Assembly (NCBI GenBank): GCA_964346535.1
Contig: CAYFUN010000020.1
Span: 1 to 24,673 of the forward strand
Length of the DNA: 24,673 nucleotides
Direction of reading: 5' to 3'
DNA from: Neofamilia sp964346535
GTDB lineage: Bacteria; Bacillota; Clostridia; Tissierellales; Peptoniphilaceae
Shown: positions 1 to 5,876 of the stretch, piece by piece
How positions within the stretch are numbered: position 1 is the first letter of the stretch
Layout of the letters: each line of letters begins with the position of its first letter
Notes under the pieces: generated by a model
Databases searched by the model: none
What the model was told of the DNA's origin: nothing
What the model saw: the letters and a program-made list of their open reading frames with translations, nothing else
Program-made: the position numbers and the translations under genes

Positions 1-81
1 CTTACCAAGCCATGATTCTTTTGTCAAGAACTTTTTTAAACTTTTTTCTCTTTTTATTTTTCTTTTTAGCCTTTAATTGCT

Positions 82-1407
82 CTATATAATAGAAGCTTTC
101 TTTTTTAATTTTTTGTTTTTTCTATAGATGCCATAGTAAATAGTCATTGCCATTGGGAAGAAATTATAAATTACTGCCCTATAAGAAACTTCAAATACTG
201 TAAATGCTACATTGGCTGCCATGTTCCATGGTATAAGTGATGGCACAAGTATTGGAACATTTTCTAAATCTAGCATAAAGCTTTGTCTATTCTCTATTAA
301 TTTTTGTCCATACATTTGTGCCAGCAATATAACTACTATTGATTGGGTGCAAAAAATTATTGAAAATATAAGGGCCATAAGTACAAAAACTGAATAGTAG
401 CCAAAACGCTCCTCTAAGGTCCTTGCAATTTTTTCTAAGGGTTTTAAAAATTCAGTTTGTTCAAAGATGCCAAAATAAATTGCAGAGATAATTACATTTA
501 CTATTGTAGAAAGCATTGAAACTAGGCCGCCACCGTTTATAACTCTTGCAACTGCCTGTGTCTTCGTTGGCATTTGAACTCCATTAATTAGGCCAAGGAT
601 AACTTCTTTTATGCCAAAGCCTTGATAGACTAATGCAATTATTATGCTCATTGCACAAGAAGCTAGTAATAGTTTTCTAGTAGAAAGTTTAAAGGCTGCA
701 AGGATAAAAATTATTAGGGCAGGTAAAATGCATATTAATGAAAAGTTCAATTGGCTTTTCAGGTCTCTTAGTAAGTTTATGTCTACTTCATTTTTTGATC
801 CAAATAGAGATAGGAAAAGAAATATTATTGCACTTATAAGTGTTGGAACTAAGGTTGTCCTAGCCATGGCTTTCCTATTTTCAATTAAGTTTGTCTCTGT
901 CAAGTTTCCCACTAAAACTGCTGAGGAAGATACTGGACTAATACGGTCTCCAAAAATGCTTCCTGATAATATGGCTCCAGTTGATATAAGTAGATCAGCT
1001 CCATTTGCACGAGCAAGAGAAATTAAAACAACTCCCATAGTTGTAATTGTTCCGTTAACTGATCCTAGTAAAAGACTCATGCCTATAGTTAATAAAAAAC
1101 AGAATAAGTAGAATAAGTTTTTGTTTATAAATTTCGCCCCATAGTAAACTAGATATGGAATTGTTCCTGATAATCTCCAGGCTGCTGTAATAAAACCAAT
1201 TAAAGAGAATATTATAACCAAGTTTGCTACAAGTTTAAAACCATTTTTATACATTTTAGTTAGGTCTTTGATTTTAAAGCCCTTTTTTATTGCGTCATAG
1301 GTAAAGAGAATTAAACCTAAAAGCAAGGAAAAAGAAATTGGCAAACCTGATAGAACACTAGTTATTAGTGCCAAAATAAATAAAGTTGATATAATAAAAA
1401 ATCTCAT
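82..1407 (-). CDS. NhaC-family Na+/H+ (or amino acid/H+) antiporter
   Basis: A 441-residue integral membrane protein with about eleven hydrophobic segments spread over its length and a basic tail (KNKKLKKKASII). The segment near residues 145-165 (GSIFGDRISPVSSSAVL) matches the conserved GAxFGDKxSPxSDT-type signature of the NhaC family of sodium/proton antiporters, and GSVNGTITTMGV just before it fits the preceding re-entrant helix. Family members exchange Na+ for H+, and some exchange organic acids or amino acids; the substrate cannot be told from sequence. The start is supported by a GGAGAGGG ribosome binding site just upstream of the ATG. It is transcribed away from tyrS with a 226-bp divergent spacer. 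No terminator is visible in the 81 bases downstream, so it may be co-transcribed with a gene outside the window. Family assignment is firm, substrate open. Confidence 0.85.
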   Translation of the reverse strand: MRFFIISTLFILALITSVLSGLPISFSLLLGLILFTYDAIKKGFKIKDLTKMYKNGFKLVANLVIIFSLIGFITAAWRLSGTIPYLVYYGAKFINKNLFYLFCFLLTIGMSLLLGSVNGTITTMGVVLISLARANGADLLISTGAILSGSIFGDRISPVSSSAVLVGNLTETNLIENRKAMARTTLVPTLISAIIFLFLSLFGSKNEVDINLLRDLKSQLNFSLICILPALIIFILAAFKLSTRKLLLASCAMSIIIALVYQGFGIKEVILGLINGVQMPTKTQAVARVINGGGLVSMLSTIVNVIISAIYFGIFEQTEFLKPLEKIARTLEERFGYYSVFVLMALIFSIIFCTQSIVVILLAQMYGQKLIENRQSFMLDLENVPILVPSLIPWNMAANVAFTVFEVSYRAVIYNFFPMAMTIYYGIYRKNKKLKKKASII

Positions 1408-1484
1408 AGGCTCCCTCTCCTTTTTCTCATAATGTTTTTCTCTTTTATAATAACAAGAATGGCCCTAACTTTAAAGGACATTAA

Positions 1485-1513
1485 TTGACTAATGACAGAT
1501 ATTTCTATATAAT
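1485..1513 (+). promoter_or_regulatory. Sigma-A promoter of tyrS
   Basis: TTGACT (1485-1490), 17-bp spacer, TATAAT (1508-1513). The predicted transcript has a leader of about 113 nt before the tyrS ATG. No T-box (AGGGTGGNACCGCG) is present in it; only a weak AGCAAAA/TTTTGCT hairpin at 1539-1563 is seen. Confidence 0.75.
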
Positions 1514-1633
1514 ATAGAAAATATTTGATAAGATTTATAGCAAAATTTTTTAGAGTTTTTGCTGATATTTTAATCGCTATGTAAAATTTCTACTTTTTCT
1601 TTGTAGGATTTTATTAATTTATAAGGAGTAACA

Positions 1634-2857
1634 ATGAACAAAGTATTTGAAACATTAAGAGACCGTGGATATATAAATAATTATAGCCACGACGAAGTAA
1701 TTGAAAAATTAAACAATGAATGTCTTACATTTTATATTGGCTTTGATGCAACTGCTGATTCTTTAACTCTAGGTCATTTTGTAACTATTATGGCTATGAT
1801 GCACATGGAAAAAGCTGGCCACAAGCCTATTGCCCTTTTAGGCGGAGGAACCACAATGATTGGTGATCCTTCTGGCAGAAATGACATGAGACAAATTATG
1901 ACCAAGGAAAGAATTGACCACAATGCAGAAAAGTTTAGACAACAAATTTCCAGGTTCTTAGATGTAGAAAACGGCCACACCGTTATAGAAAATAATGCCA
2001 ACTGGCTTTTGGACCTTAACTTTGTAAACTTTATGAGAGAAGTTGGCGTTCACTTTGGCGTCAACCAAATGCTAGCCCTTGATGCCTATAAAAACAGACT
2101 TGAAGATGGCCTAACATTTTTTGAAATGTCCTATATACTTATGCAGGCCTATGACTTTTTACTTTTAAATAGAAAGTATGGCTGTTCTTTACAAATGGGT
2201 GGCTCTGACCAATGGTCTAATATTCTAGCTGGAGTAAATTTAATTAGAAAGACTGAAGAAAAAGATGCCTATGCTCTTACCTTTAATCTTTTAACTACTG
2301 CAGACGGAATAAAAATGGGCAAGACTGCCAAGGGAGCTATTTGGTTAGACAGAGATAAAACCAGTCCTTATGACATGTTCCAATATTTGAGAAATGTTGC
2401 TGACGCCGATGTTAAGCCATTTTTAAAACTTCTAACTTTCTTAAGTCTTGATGAGATTGAAAATCTTACTAATGTAGAGGGAGCTGAAATTAACAAGGCT
2501 AAAGAAGTTCTAGCCTATGAAGTTGTTAAGATAATTCACGGAGAAGAAGATGCAGAAGCTGCCTTAGGTGCTGCAAGATCACTTTTCTCTGGCAACAAAG
2601 ACTCTGAGGATATTCCAACTACTGAATACAAAAAAGCTGATTTTGAATCTGGCAAGGAAATAATCGAGCTTATTAGAGACCTTGGCTTCGTTAAATCTAA
2701 CGGTGAAGGCAGAAGACTTATTCAAAACGGTGGAATTTCACTTAATGATGAAAAAGTTTCTGACTTTAACAAACAAGTCACTTTAGATGATTTTAAAGAC
2801 GACAAGCTCCTAGTTAGAAAGGGCAAGAAGACCTACCATCAAATTAAATTAGTTTAG
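1634..2857 (+). CDS. tyrS: Tyrosyl-tRNA synthetase
   Basis: Cytosolic class I aminoacyl-tRNA synthetase that activates tyrosine with ATP and charges tRNA-Tyr. The 407 residues match the usual bacterial TyrS length. The HIGH-type motif reads LGHF (46-49), the tyrosine/tRNA-binding GGSDQWSNI is at 189-197, and the KMSKS-type loop reads KMGKT (227-231), the form found in the TyrS group with the KFGKT-like loop. The last ~65 residues (GEGRRLIQNGGISLNDEKV) form an S4 RNA-binding domain. The start is fixed by AAGGAG seven to eight bases upstream of the ATG. It is a single-gene unit with its own promoter (1485-1513) and a strong terminator right after the stop. Tyrosine-specific T-box control, common for Firmicute tyrS, is not seen here. 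Confidence 0.97.
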   Translation: MNKVFETLRDRGYINNYSHDEVIEKLNNECLTFYIGFDATADSLTLGHFVTIMAMMHMEKAGHKPIALLGGGTTMIGDPSGRNDMRQIMTKERIDHNAEKFRQQISRFLDVENGHTVIENNANWLLDLNFVNFMREVGVHFGVNQMLALDAYKNRLEDGLTFFEMSYILMQAYDFLLLNRKYGCSLQMGGSDQWSNILAGVNLIRKTEEKDAYALTFNLLTTADGIKMGKTAKGAIWLDRDKTSPYDMFQYLRNVADADVKPFLKLLTFLSLDEIENLTNVEGAEINKAKEVLAYEVVKIIHGEEDAEAALGAARSLFSGNKDSEDIPTTEYKKADFESGKEIIELIRDLGFVKSNGEGRRLIQNGGISLNDEKVSDFNKQVTLDDFKDDKLLVRKGKKTYHQIKLV

Positions 2858-2862
2858 ACATT

Positions 2863-2899
2863 AAAAAACACCTTCATTTTTTCAAGTGAAGGTGTTTTT
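2863..2899. terminator. Bidirectional intrinsic terminator between tyrS and the nim-like gene
   Basis: AACACCTTCA pairs with TGAAGGTGTT around a 10-nt loop. The stem has an A-run on the left and a T-run on the right, so it can end both tyrS (plus) and the convergent gene (minus), whose stop codon lies at its right edge. Confidence 0.9.
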
Positions 2900-3446
2900 A
2901 TTTTTGAACTTTTTCTTCCTTACCATCTGGCCCATATTTTTTTCTTTTGCCATTTACTTCTAGGATCTCAATTTTATAAAGAGCCGTCCTTCCTAGGGAT
3001 GCTTCTATAAAACCTGGACTTAAGTCTGCTAAGTCCTTGGTATATTTTTCTGCAATCTTATAGAGAATTTCTTTTTTATCCTCATCGTCATTGACCTGAT
3101 AAATTCTTCCACTGACATGGGCAGATTCAAATTCTGTTGTGTAAATTTTTGAGCCAATTTGAGAAAAGTTTCCAGTCTTTATGTGGTCTTCTATTTGCTC
3201 TCTACTATAAAGTTTTGGGACTTGGACTCGACCCACAAAGGTCACTGATACTAAATCGCCATCTTTTATCTGGTCAACCTTTCTTCCTGCCTTGGCAGAA
3301 TGAAAGTAAAGATTGTCTTCCTTTCTAATTATTGAAAGTGGAAGGGTATAGGGATTATCTCCACCTAGGCCTAGGACTCCATAGTCTGCTTCATCTATAA
3401 TTTTTAGGGCAAAGTCTCTGGGCATTTGCCTGTCTTTTCTTCTCAT
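2898..3446 (-). CDS. Pyridoxamine 5'-phosphate oxidase-fold flavoprotein, NimA-like
   Basis: A 182-residue cytosolic protein of the split-barrel FMN-binding family that includes the nitroimidazole resistance (Nim) proteins. The opening MRRKDRQM, the stretch YGVLGLGGDNPYTLPLS (about 23-39), and LYFHSAKAGRKVDQI (about 46-60), where family members have a conserved FHxAxxGxK motif at the flavin site, are typical. Nim-like proteins are presumed to reduce flavin-accessible substrates; membership alone does not show drug resistance, since most anaerobic Firmicutes carry such genes without it. An AAGGAG site precedes the ATG. It sits 39 bp downstream of mscL on the same strand and could be co-transcribed with it. 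Family assignment is firm, physiological substrate unknown. Confidence 0.85.
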   Translation of the reverse strand: MRRKDRQMPRDFALKIIDEADYGVLGLGGDNPYTLPLSIIRKEDNLYFHSAKAGRKVDQIKDGDLVSVTFVGRVQVPKLYSREQIEDHIKTGNFSQIGSKIYTTEFESAHVSGRIYQVNDDEDKKEILYKIAEKYTKDLADLSPGFIEASLGRTALYKIEILEVNGKRKKYGPDGKEEKVQK

Positions 3447-3463
3447 TTTTCTCCTTATGTAGG

Positions 3464-3479
3464 CAGGCTCTTAACCTGC
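3464..3479. other. Small hairpin between mscL and the nim-like gene
   Basis: GCAGG and CCTGC form a 5-bp stem around a 6-nt loop. On the minus strand, the direction of transcription here, no T-run follows, so it is at most a weak attenuator or processing hairpin. Confidence 0.3.
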
Positions 3480-3485
3480 TTATTT

Positions 3486-3917
3486 TTATTCAAGTTCTGA
3501 TGTACAATGTGGACATCTACTTGCTTCAATTGGAATATCTGTTTTACAATATGGGCAAGTTTTAGTTGTTGGTGCTGGTTCTTCTACTGGTCCTCTAAAT
3601 TTATTAATTTGTTTAATAACTAAGAAGATTACTAGAGAAATAATTAAAAAGTCAATTACTGCTTGGATAAAAGAACCATACTTTAAAACTGCTGCTCCAG
3701 CTTCTTCAGCTTGGGCAAGAGTGGCGTAGTCTCCTCCTGTTAGGTTAATAAATTTGTCAGAGAAATTTACTCCACCTGTTAATAGGCCAATTAAAGGCAT
3801 TATCACATCATCTACTAAAGATGATACGATTTTTCCAAAGGCTCCACCAACGATAACACCAATGGCCAAATCTATTACATTACCTCTAGCAATAAATTCT
3901 TTAAATTCCTTAATCAT
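3486..3917 (-). CDS. mscL: Large-conductance mechanosensitive channel with C-terminal zinc ribbon
   Basis: MscL forms a homopentameric inner-membrane pore that opens under high membrane tension and releases solutes on hypo-osmotic shock. The N-terminal amphipathic helix and first membrane helix are clear (MIKEFKEFIARGNVIDLAIG, then VIVGGAFGKIVSSLVDDVIMP), followed by a periplasmic-side loop (46-80) and a second membrane helix (about 84-104). At 143 residues the core is of normal length, but the tail is not the usual cytoplasmic helix bundle alone: residues 121-138 carry CPYC and CPHC, a four-cysteine zinc ribbon (CPYCKTDIPIEASRCPHC). The start has an AAGGAG site. A plausible promoter lies at 3953-3981. 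Confidence 0.95.
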   Translation of the reverse strand: MIKEFKEFIARGNVIDLAIGVIVGGAFGKIVSSLVDDVIMPLIGLLTGGVNFSDKFINLTGGDYATLAQAEEAGAAVLKYGSFIQAVIDFLIISLVIFLVIKQINKFRGPVEEPAPTTKTCPYCKTDIPIEASRCPHCTSELE

Positions 3918-3952
3918 TATCTACTTCTCCTTTCTTTATTCTTATCAAGTAT

Positions 3953-3981
3953 TATTTACCCCATTATTTTAGTTTAATCAA
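3953..3981 (-). promoter_or_regulatory. Probable mscL promoter
   Basis: On the minus strand TTGATT (3976-3981), 17-bp spacer, TAAATA (3953-3958). The spacing is ideal and the hexamers moderate. It lies 36-64 bp upstream of the mscL start. Confidence 0.4.
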
Positions 3982-4056
3982 TTTTAGTGAATTTATTTAT
4001 ATAGAATCTCTTGCAATTATTTTTTCTTTTTATAAAATATAATTGAGGTGATTTTT

Positions 4057-4485
4057 TTGACTAGAATGTCTTGGAATAAATATTTTATGGAAATTTGTAA
4101 AATGGTGGCCCAAAGGTCAACTTGTGACAGGGCCTTTGTTGGTTGTGTCTTAGTAAACAAGGACAATAGAATTGTATCTACTGGCTACAACGGATCTTTA
4201 GCTGGCAATCCATCTTGTGACGAAATTGGCCACACTATGAGAGACGGCCACTGTATTGCAACTATCCATGCTGAAATGAATGCACTTTTATATTGTGCCA
4301 AAGAAGGAATTTCTGTTAAGGGAACCAAGGCCTATGTAACCCACTTTCCTTGTTTAAATTGTACCAAGTCCTTAATTCAAGCTGGGATTTCTGAAATTTA
4401 TTATTTAAATGCCTACAGGGTTGACGAATATGCTGTTGAACTTTTAGAGAGAAATGGTATTCCCTATATAAAAATTGATGGTTAG
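4057..4485 (+). CDS. dCMP deaminase family protein (ComEB-like)
   Basis: Zinc-dependent deaminase that converts dCMP to dUMP, the precursor for dTMP synthesis; the Bacillus homologue is ComEB. The catalytic HAE motif is at residues 71-73 (zinc ligand His, proton-shuttle Glu) and PCLNC at 98-102 supplies the two zinc cysteines. Additional cysteines at 23, 30 and 54 are typical of the dCMP branch. The start chosen is TTG at 4057: GAGGTG at 4045-4050 lies 6 bases upstream. A longer reading from GTG at 4048 would place the start codon inside that binding site, and the ATG at 4066 is too far from it. The result is 142 residues, normal for the family. It appears monocistronic; the region after it runs into the assembly gap. 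Confidence 0.9.
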   Translation: MTRMSWNKYFMEICKMVAQRSTCDRAFVGCVLVNKDNRIVSTGYNGSLAGNPSCDEIGHTMRDGHCIATIHAEMNALLYCAKEGISVKGTKAYVTHFPCLNCTKSLIQAGISEIYYLNAYRVDEYAVELLERNGIPYIKIDG

Positions 4486-4495
4486 AATTATTTAC

Positions 4496-4521
4496 GGGGA
4501 CACAGCTAAAGCAATGTCCCC
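4496..4521. repeat. GGGGACA-N12-TGTCCCC palindrome, REP/transposon-end-like
   Basis: Perfect 7-bp inverted repeat with a 12-base centre, lying within the 55-bp direct repeat that borders the gap. A GC-rich palindrome in an AT-rich spacer resembles the extragenic palindromes mobilised by REP-associated tyrosine transposases or the subterminal hairpins of IS200/IS605-type elements. No transposase is visible. Confidence 0.5.
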
Positions 4522-4551
4522 TTATAACTCTGATAAAAAAACTTAAATAAA
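4497..4551 (+). repeat. 55-bp direct repeat, left copy (borders the N gap)
   Basis: The 55 bases up to the gap are identical to the 55 bases immediately after it (4652-4706). They include most of the GGGGACA palindrome and an A-rich tail. The exact 55-base length equals a common assembler k-mer size, so the duplication may be an unmerged contig overlap. Confidence 0.9.
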
Positions 4552-4651
4552 NNNNNNNNNNNNNNNNNNNNNNNNNNNNNNNNNNNNNNNNNNNNNNNNN
4601 NNNNNNNNNNNNNNNNNNNNNNNNNNNNNNNNNNNNNNNNNNNNNNNNNNN
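4552..4651. other. Assembly gap of 100 N
   Basis: Exactly 100 ambiguous bases, the conventional filler for a scaffold gap of unknown size. Both edges are the same 55-bp sequence. Confidence 0.98.
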
Positions 4652-4706
4652 GGGACACAGCTAAAGCAATGTCCCCTTATAACTCTGATAAAAAAACTTA
4701 AATAAA
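4652..4706 (+). repeat. 55-bp direct repeat, right copy (borders the N gap)
   Basis: Identical to 4497-4551. It contains GGGACA (4652-4657) and TGTCCCC (4670-4676), the palindrome lacking its first G because of the gap edge. It runs directly into the rnhA-side terminator. Confidence 0.9.
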
Positions 4707-4746
4707 AAGAAGAGCTAGGAAAATTTTACTCCTAGCTTTTTTTCTT
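4702..4746. terminator. Bidirectional intrinsic terminator downstream of rnhA
   Basis: AGCTAGGA (4713-4720) pairs with TCCTAGCT (4730-4737), with an A-rich stretch to the left and a run of seven T to the right. It ends rnhA on the minus strand and any plus transcript leaving the gap. Confidence 0.85.
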
Positions 4747-4750
4747 CATT

Positions 4751-5362
4751 TTAAATTTTGGCATTTTTTGCAAGATCGTCTGCCATTTCGTTGTACTTGT
4801 TTCCTGTGTGAGCCTTCACTTTTACAAAGTCTACTTCTAAATCTTTTTTTATTTTAGAAAAAAATTCGTGGTAGGCTCTTGTAGCTTCTACATTTCTCTT
4901 CCACTGGCCAGTGGCCCACTTTTCTATGCCTTCATAGTCATAATGGAGAATTAATTTTTCGTAGGAGTTTTCTATGGCATAGGTACAGGCAAATTCTGCT
5001 CCCCTAATTTCTCCAATTACATTTCTGTGATCAGAGTACTGGTCTTTGGCATATCTTTTTGAAAAAGTCTTTATATCGTCTCCATCAATAAAAACTGCTC
5101 CATAAGAATAAGATCCGTCTTCCTTATCAAAGGACCCATCCACATAGGCCACTAAAGTTTTTCCATCTGTGCTTGCCTTATAGTCTTCCAAATCGTCAAA
5201 GGCCATTTGTTTATTTGTTCTACCAATAAAGTCTAAGGCCTCTTCTTCACTGGCAAATTTTTTATATTGGGCTGATGGATATCCGTCTACCTGGGCCTTG
5301 CACTCGTCCCAAGTAGAATAAATTCCAGGCCTTCTCCCAACTTTAACTGCATAATATTTCAT
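4751..5362 (-). CDS. rnhA: Ribonuclease H1 with N-terminal hybrid-binding (viroplasmin) domain
   Basis: Cleaves the RNA strand of RNA-DNA hybrids in the cytosol. Residues 1-48 (MKYYAVKVGRRPGIYSTWDE...) form the caulimovirus viroplasmin/RNase H1 hybrid-binding domain seen in eukaryotic and some Firmicute RNases H1. The catalytic domain follows, with the acidic residues D75 (AYVDGS), E118 (GEIRGAE), D142 (HYDYEG) and D195/D196 (MADDLAK), and the active-site-flap histidine H185 (KAHTGN). The start is placed at the ATG at 5362, giving 203 residues. An upstream in-frame ATG at 5416 would add 18 residues encoded by the neighbouring terminator hairpin and is not credible. There is no Shine-Dalgarno sequence, but a -10 TATAAT ends 6 bases before the ATG, implying a leaderless mRNA. 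Confidence 0.93.
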   Translation of the reverse strand: MKYYAVKVGRRPGIYSTWDECKAQVDGYPSAQYKKFASEEEALDFIGRTNKQMAFDDLEDYKASTDGKTLVAYVDGSFDKEDGSYSYGAVFIDGDDIKTFSKRYAKDQYSDHRNVIGEIRGAEFACTYAIENSYEKLILHYDYEGIEKWATGQWKRNVEATRAYHEFFSKIKKDLEVDFVKVKAHTGNKYNEMADDLAKNAKI

Positions 5363-5368
5363 AAATTC

Positions 5369-5398
5369 ATTATAACAAAAAAGAGCCTGCCTAAACAA
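5369..5398 (-). promoter_or_regulatory. rnhA promoter overlapping the upstream gene's terminator (leaderless start)
   Basis: On the minus strand TTGTTT (5393-5398), 18-bp spacer, TATAAT (5369-5374), then GAATTT and the ATG. Transcription would begin about 7 bases after the -10, at the A of the ATG. The -35 falls in the terminator loop and stem of the lipoprotein gene, and the spacer contains that terminator's T-run. Confidence 0.6.
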
Positions 5399-5404
5399 GC
5401 TCTT
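5377..5404 (-). terminator. Intrinsic terminator of the FMN-binding lipoprotein gene
   Basis: On the minus strand AAGAGCTTG pairs with CAGGCTCTT (one G-U pair) around a TTTAGG loop and is followed by TTTT. It lies 14 bp past the stop codon. Confidence 0.85.
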
Positions 5405-5417
5405 TAAATGTATCAAA

Positions 5418-5789
5418 TTATTTTGCTTCTTTTACTGCGTTAAGAATAGCTTCGCTAGTAAATGTAGCTCCTGATACTCCTTCAACTCCGTCAACAGTTC
5501 CTGCTTCAACGATAGCTGCTGGAACTTTTTCTAAAGCTTCAGCTACTTCTGGAACTTCATCAGCTGTTTCAGAATGGTCAGTTACTACTACGTTAGTGAT
5601 TTTGTCACCTTCTTTAGTAACTTCAACAGTTAGTGGTCCACCAAAGCCTTCAGCTGTTCCTGTTAAAGTAACTGCTTCTGCTGCTGGAGCATCTCCACCT
5701 GCTGCTGGAGCGTCAGTTTTTTCTCCACAAGCTGTTAAAGCAAATAGTGAAATAACTAATACCATTAGTATTGCTATATTTCTTTTCAT
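5418..5789 (-). CDS. FMN-binding domain lipoprotein
   Basis: A 123-residue exported lipoprotein. The N-terminus is a type II signal peptide with lipobox LTAC (cysteine 21 becomes lipidated), followed by an Ala/Pro/Gly linker and one FMN-binding domain. That domain ends in DGVEGVSGATFTS (100-112), which fits the flavinylation motif in which ApbE links FMN to the last threonine (T111 here). Related proteins carry electrons outside the membrane, as in flavin-based extracellular electron transfer (PplA of Listeria) or as RnfG/NqrC subunits. This is a minimal single-domain version. No ApbE gene lies in the window. An ideal GGAGGTG site precedes the ATG, with a promoter at 5811-5838 and a terminator at 5377-5404, so it is a one-gene unit. 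Confidence 0.88.
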   Translation of the reverse strand: MKRNIAILMVLVISLFALTACGEKTDAPAAGGDAPAAEAVTLTGTAEGFGGPLTVEVTKEGDKITNVVVTDHSETADEVPEVAEALEKVPAAIVEAGTVDGVEGVSGATFTSEAILNAVKEAK

Positions 5790-5810
5790 AATACACCTCC
5801 ATTTATAACA

Positions 5811-5838
5811 ATTATATAAGAGTAATGATTTTTTTCAA
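5811..5838 (-). promoter_or_regulatory. Promoter of the FMN-binding lipoprotein gene
   Basis: On the minus strand TTGAAA (5833-5838), 16-bp spacer, TATAAT (5811-5816), followed within 30 bp by the GGAGGTG ribosome binding site. Confidence 0.7.
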
Positions 5839-5876
5839 GTATAAGTTAAGAGTTTTTTTGTTTTTTTATAAAACTT

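Noticed and set aside
1..27. Minus-strand frame TTG then TKESWLGK running off the left edge, downstream of the NhaC-type gene
   Set aside because: Nine codons, no convincing binding site before the TTG. It could be the start of a co-transcribed gene such as an amidohydrolase, but this cannot be supported.
644..1111. 155-codon plus-strand frame inside the antiporter gene
   Set aside because: Shadow of the minus-strand gene, with no binding site and no recognisable domain.
1514..1633. Possible tyrosine T-box in the tyrS leader
   Set aside because: The leader is only about 113 nt and lacks the T-box sequence and a terminator hairpin.
5363..5416. 18-residue N-terminal extension of RNase H1
   Set aside because: The extra codons are the terminator hairpin and promoter of the region, there is no binding site, and the conserved domain begins exactly at MKYYAV.
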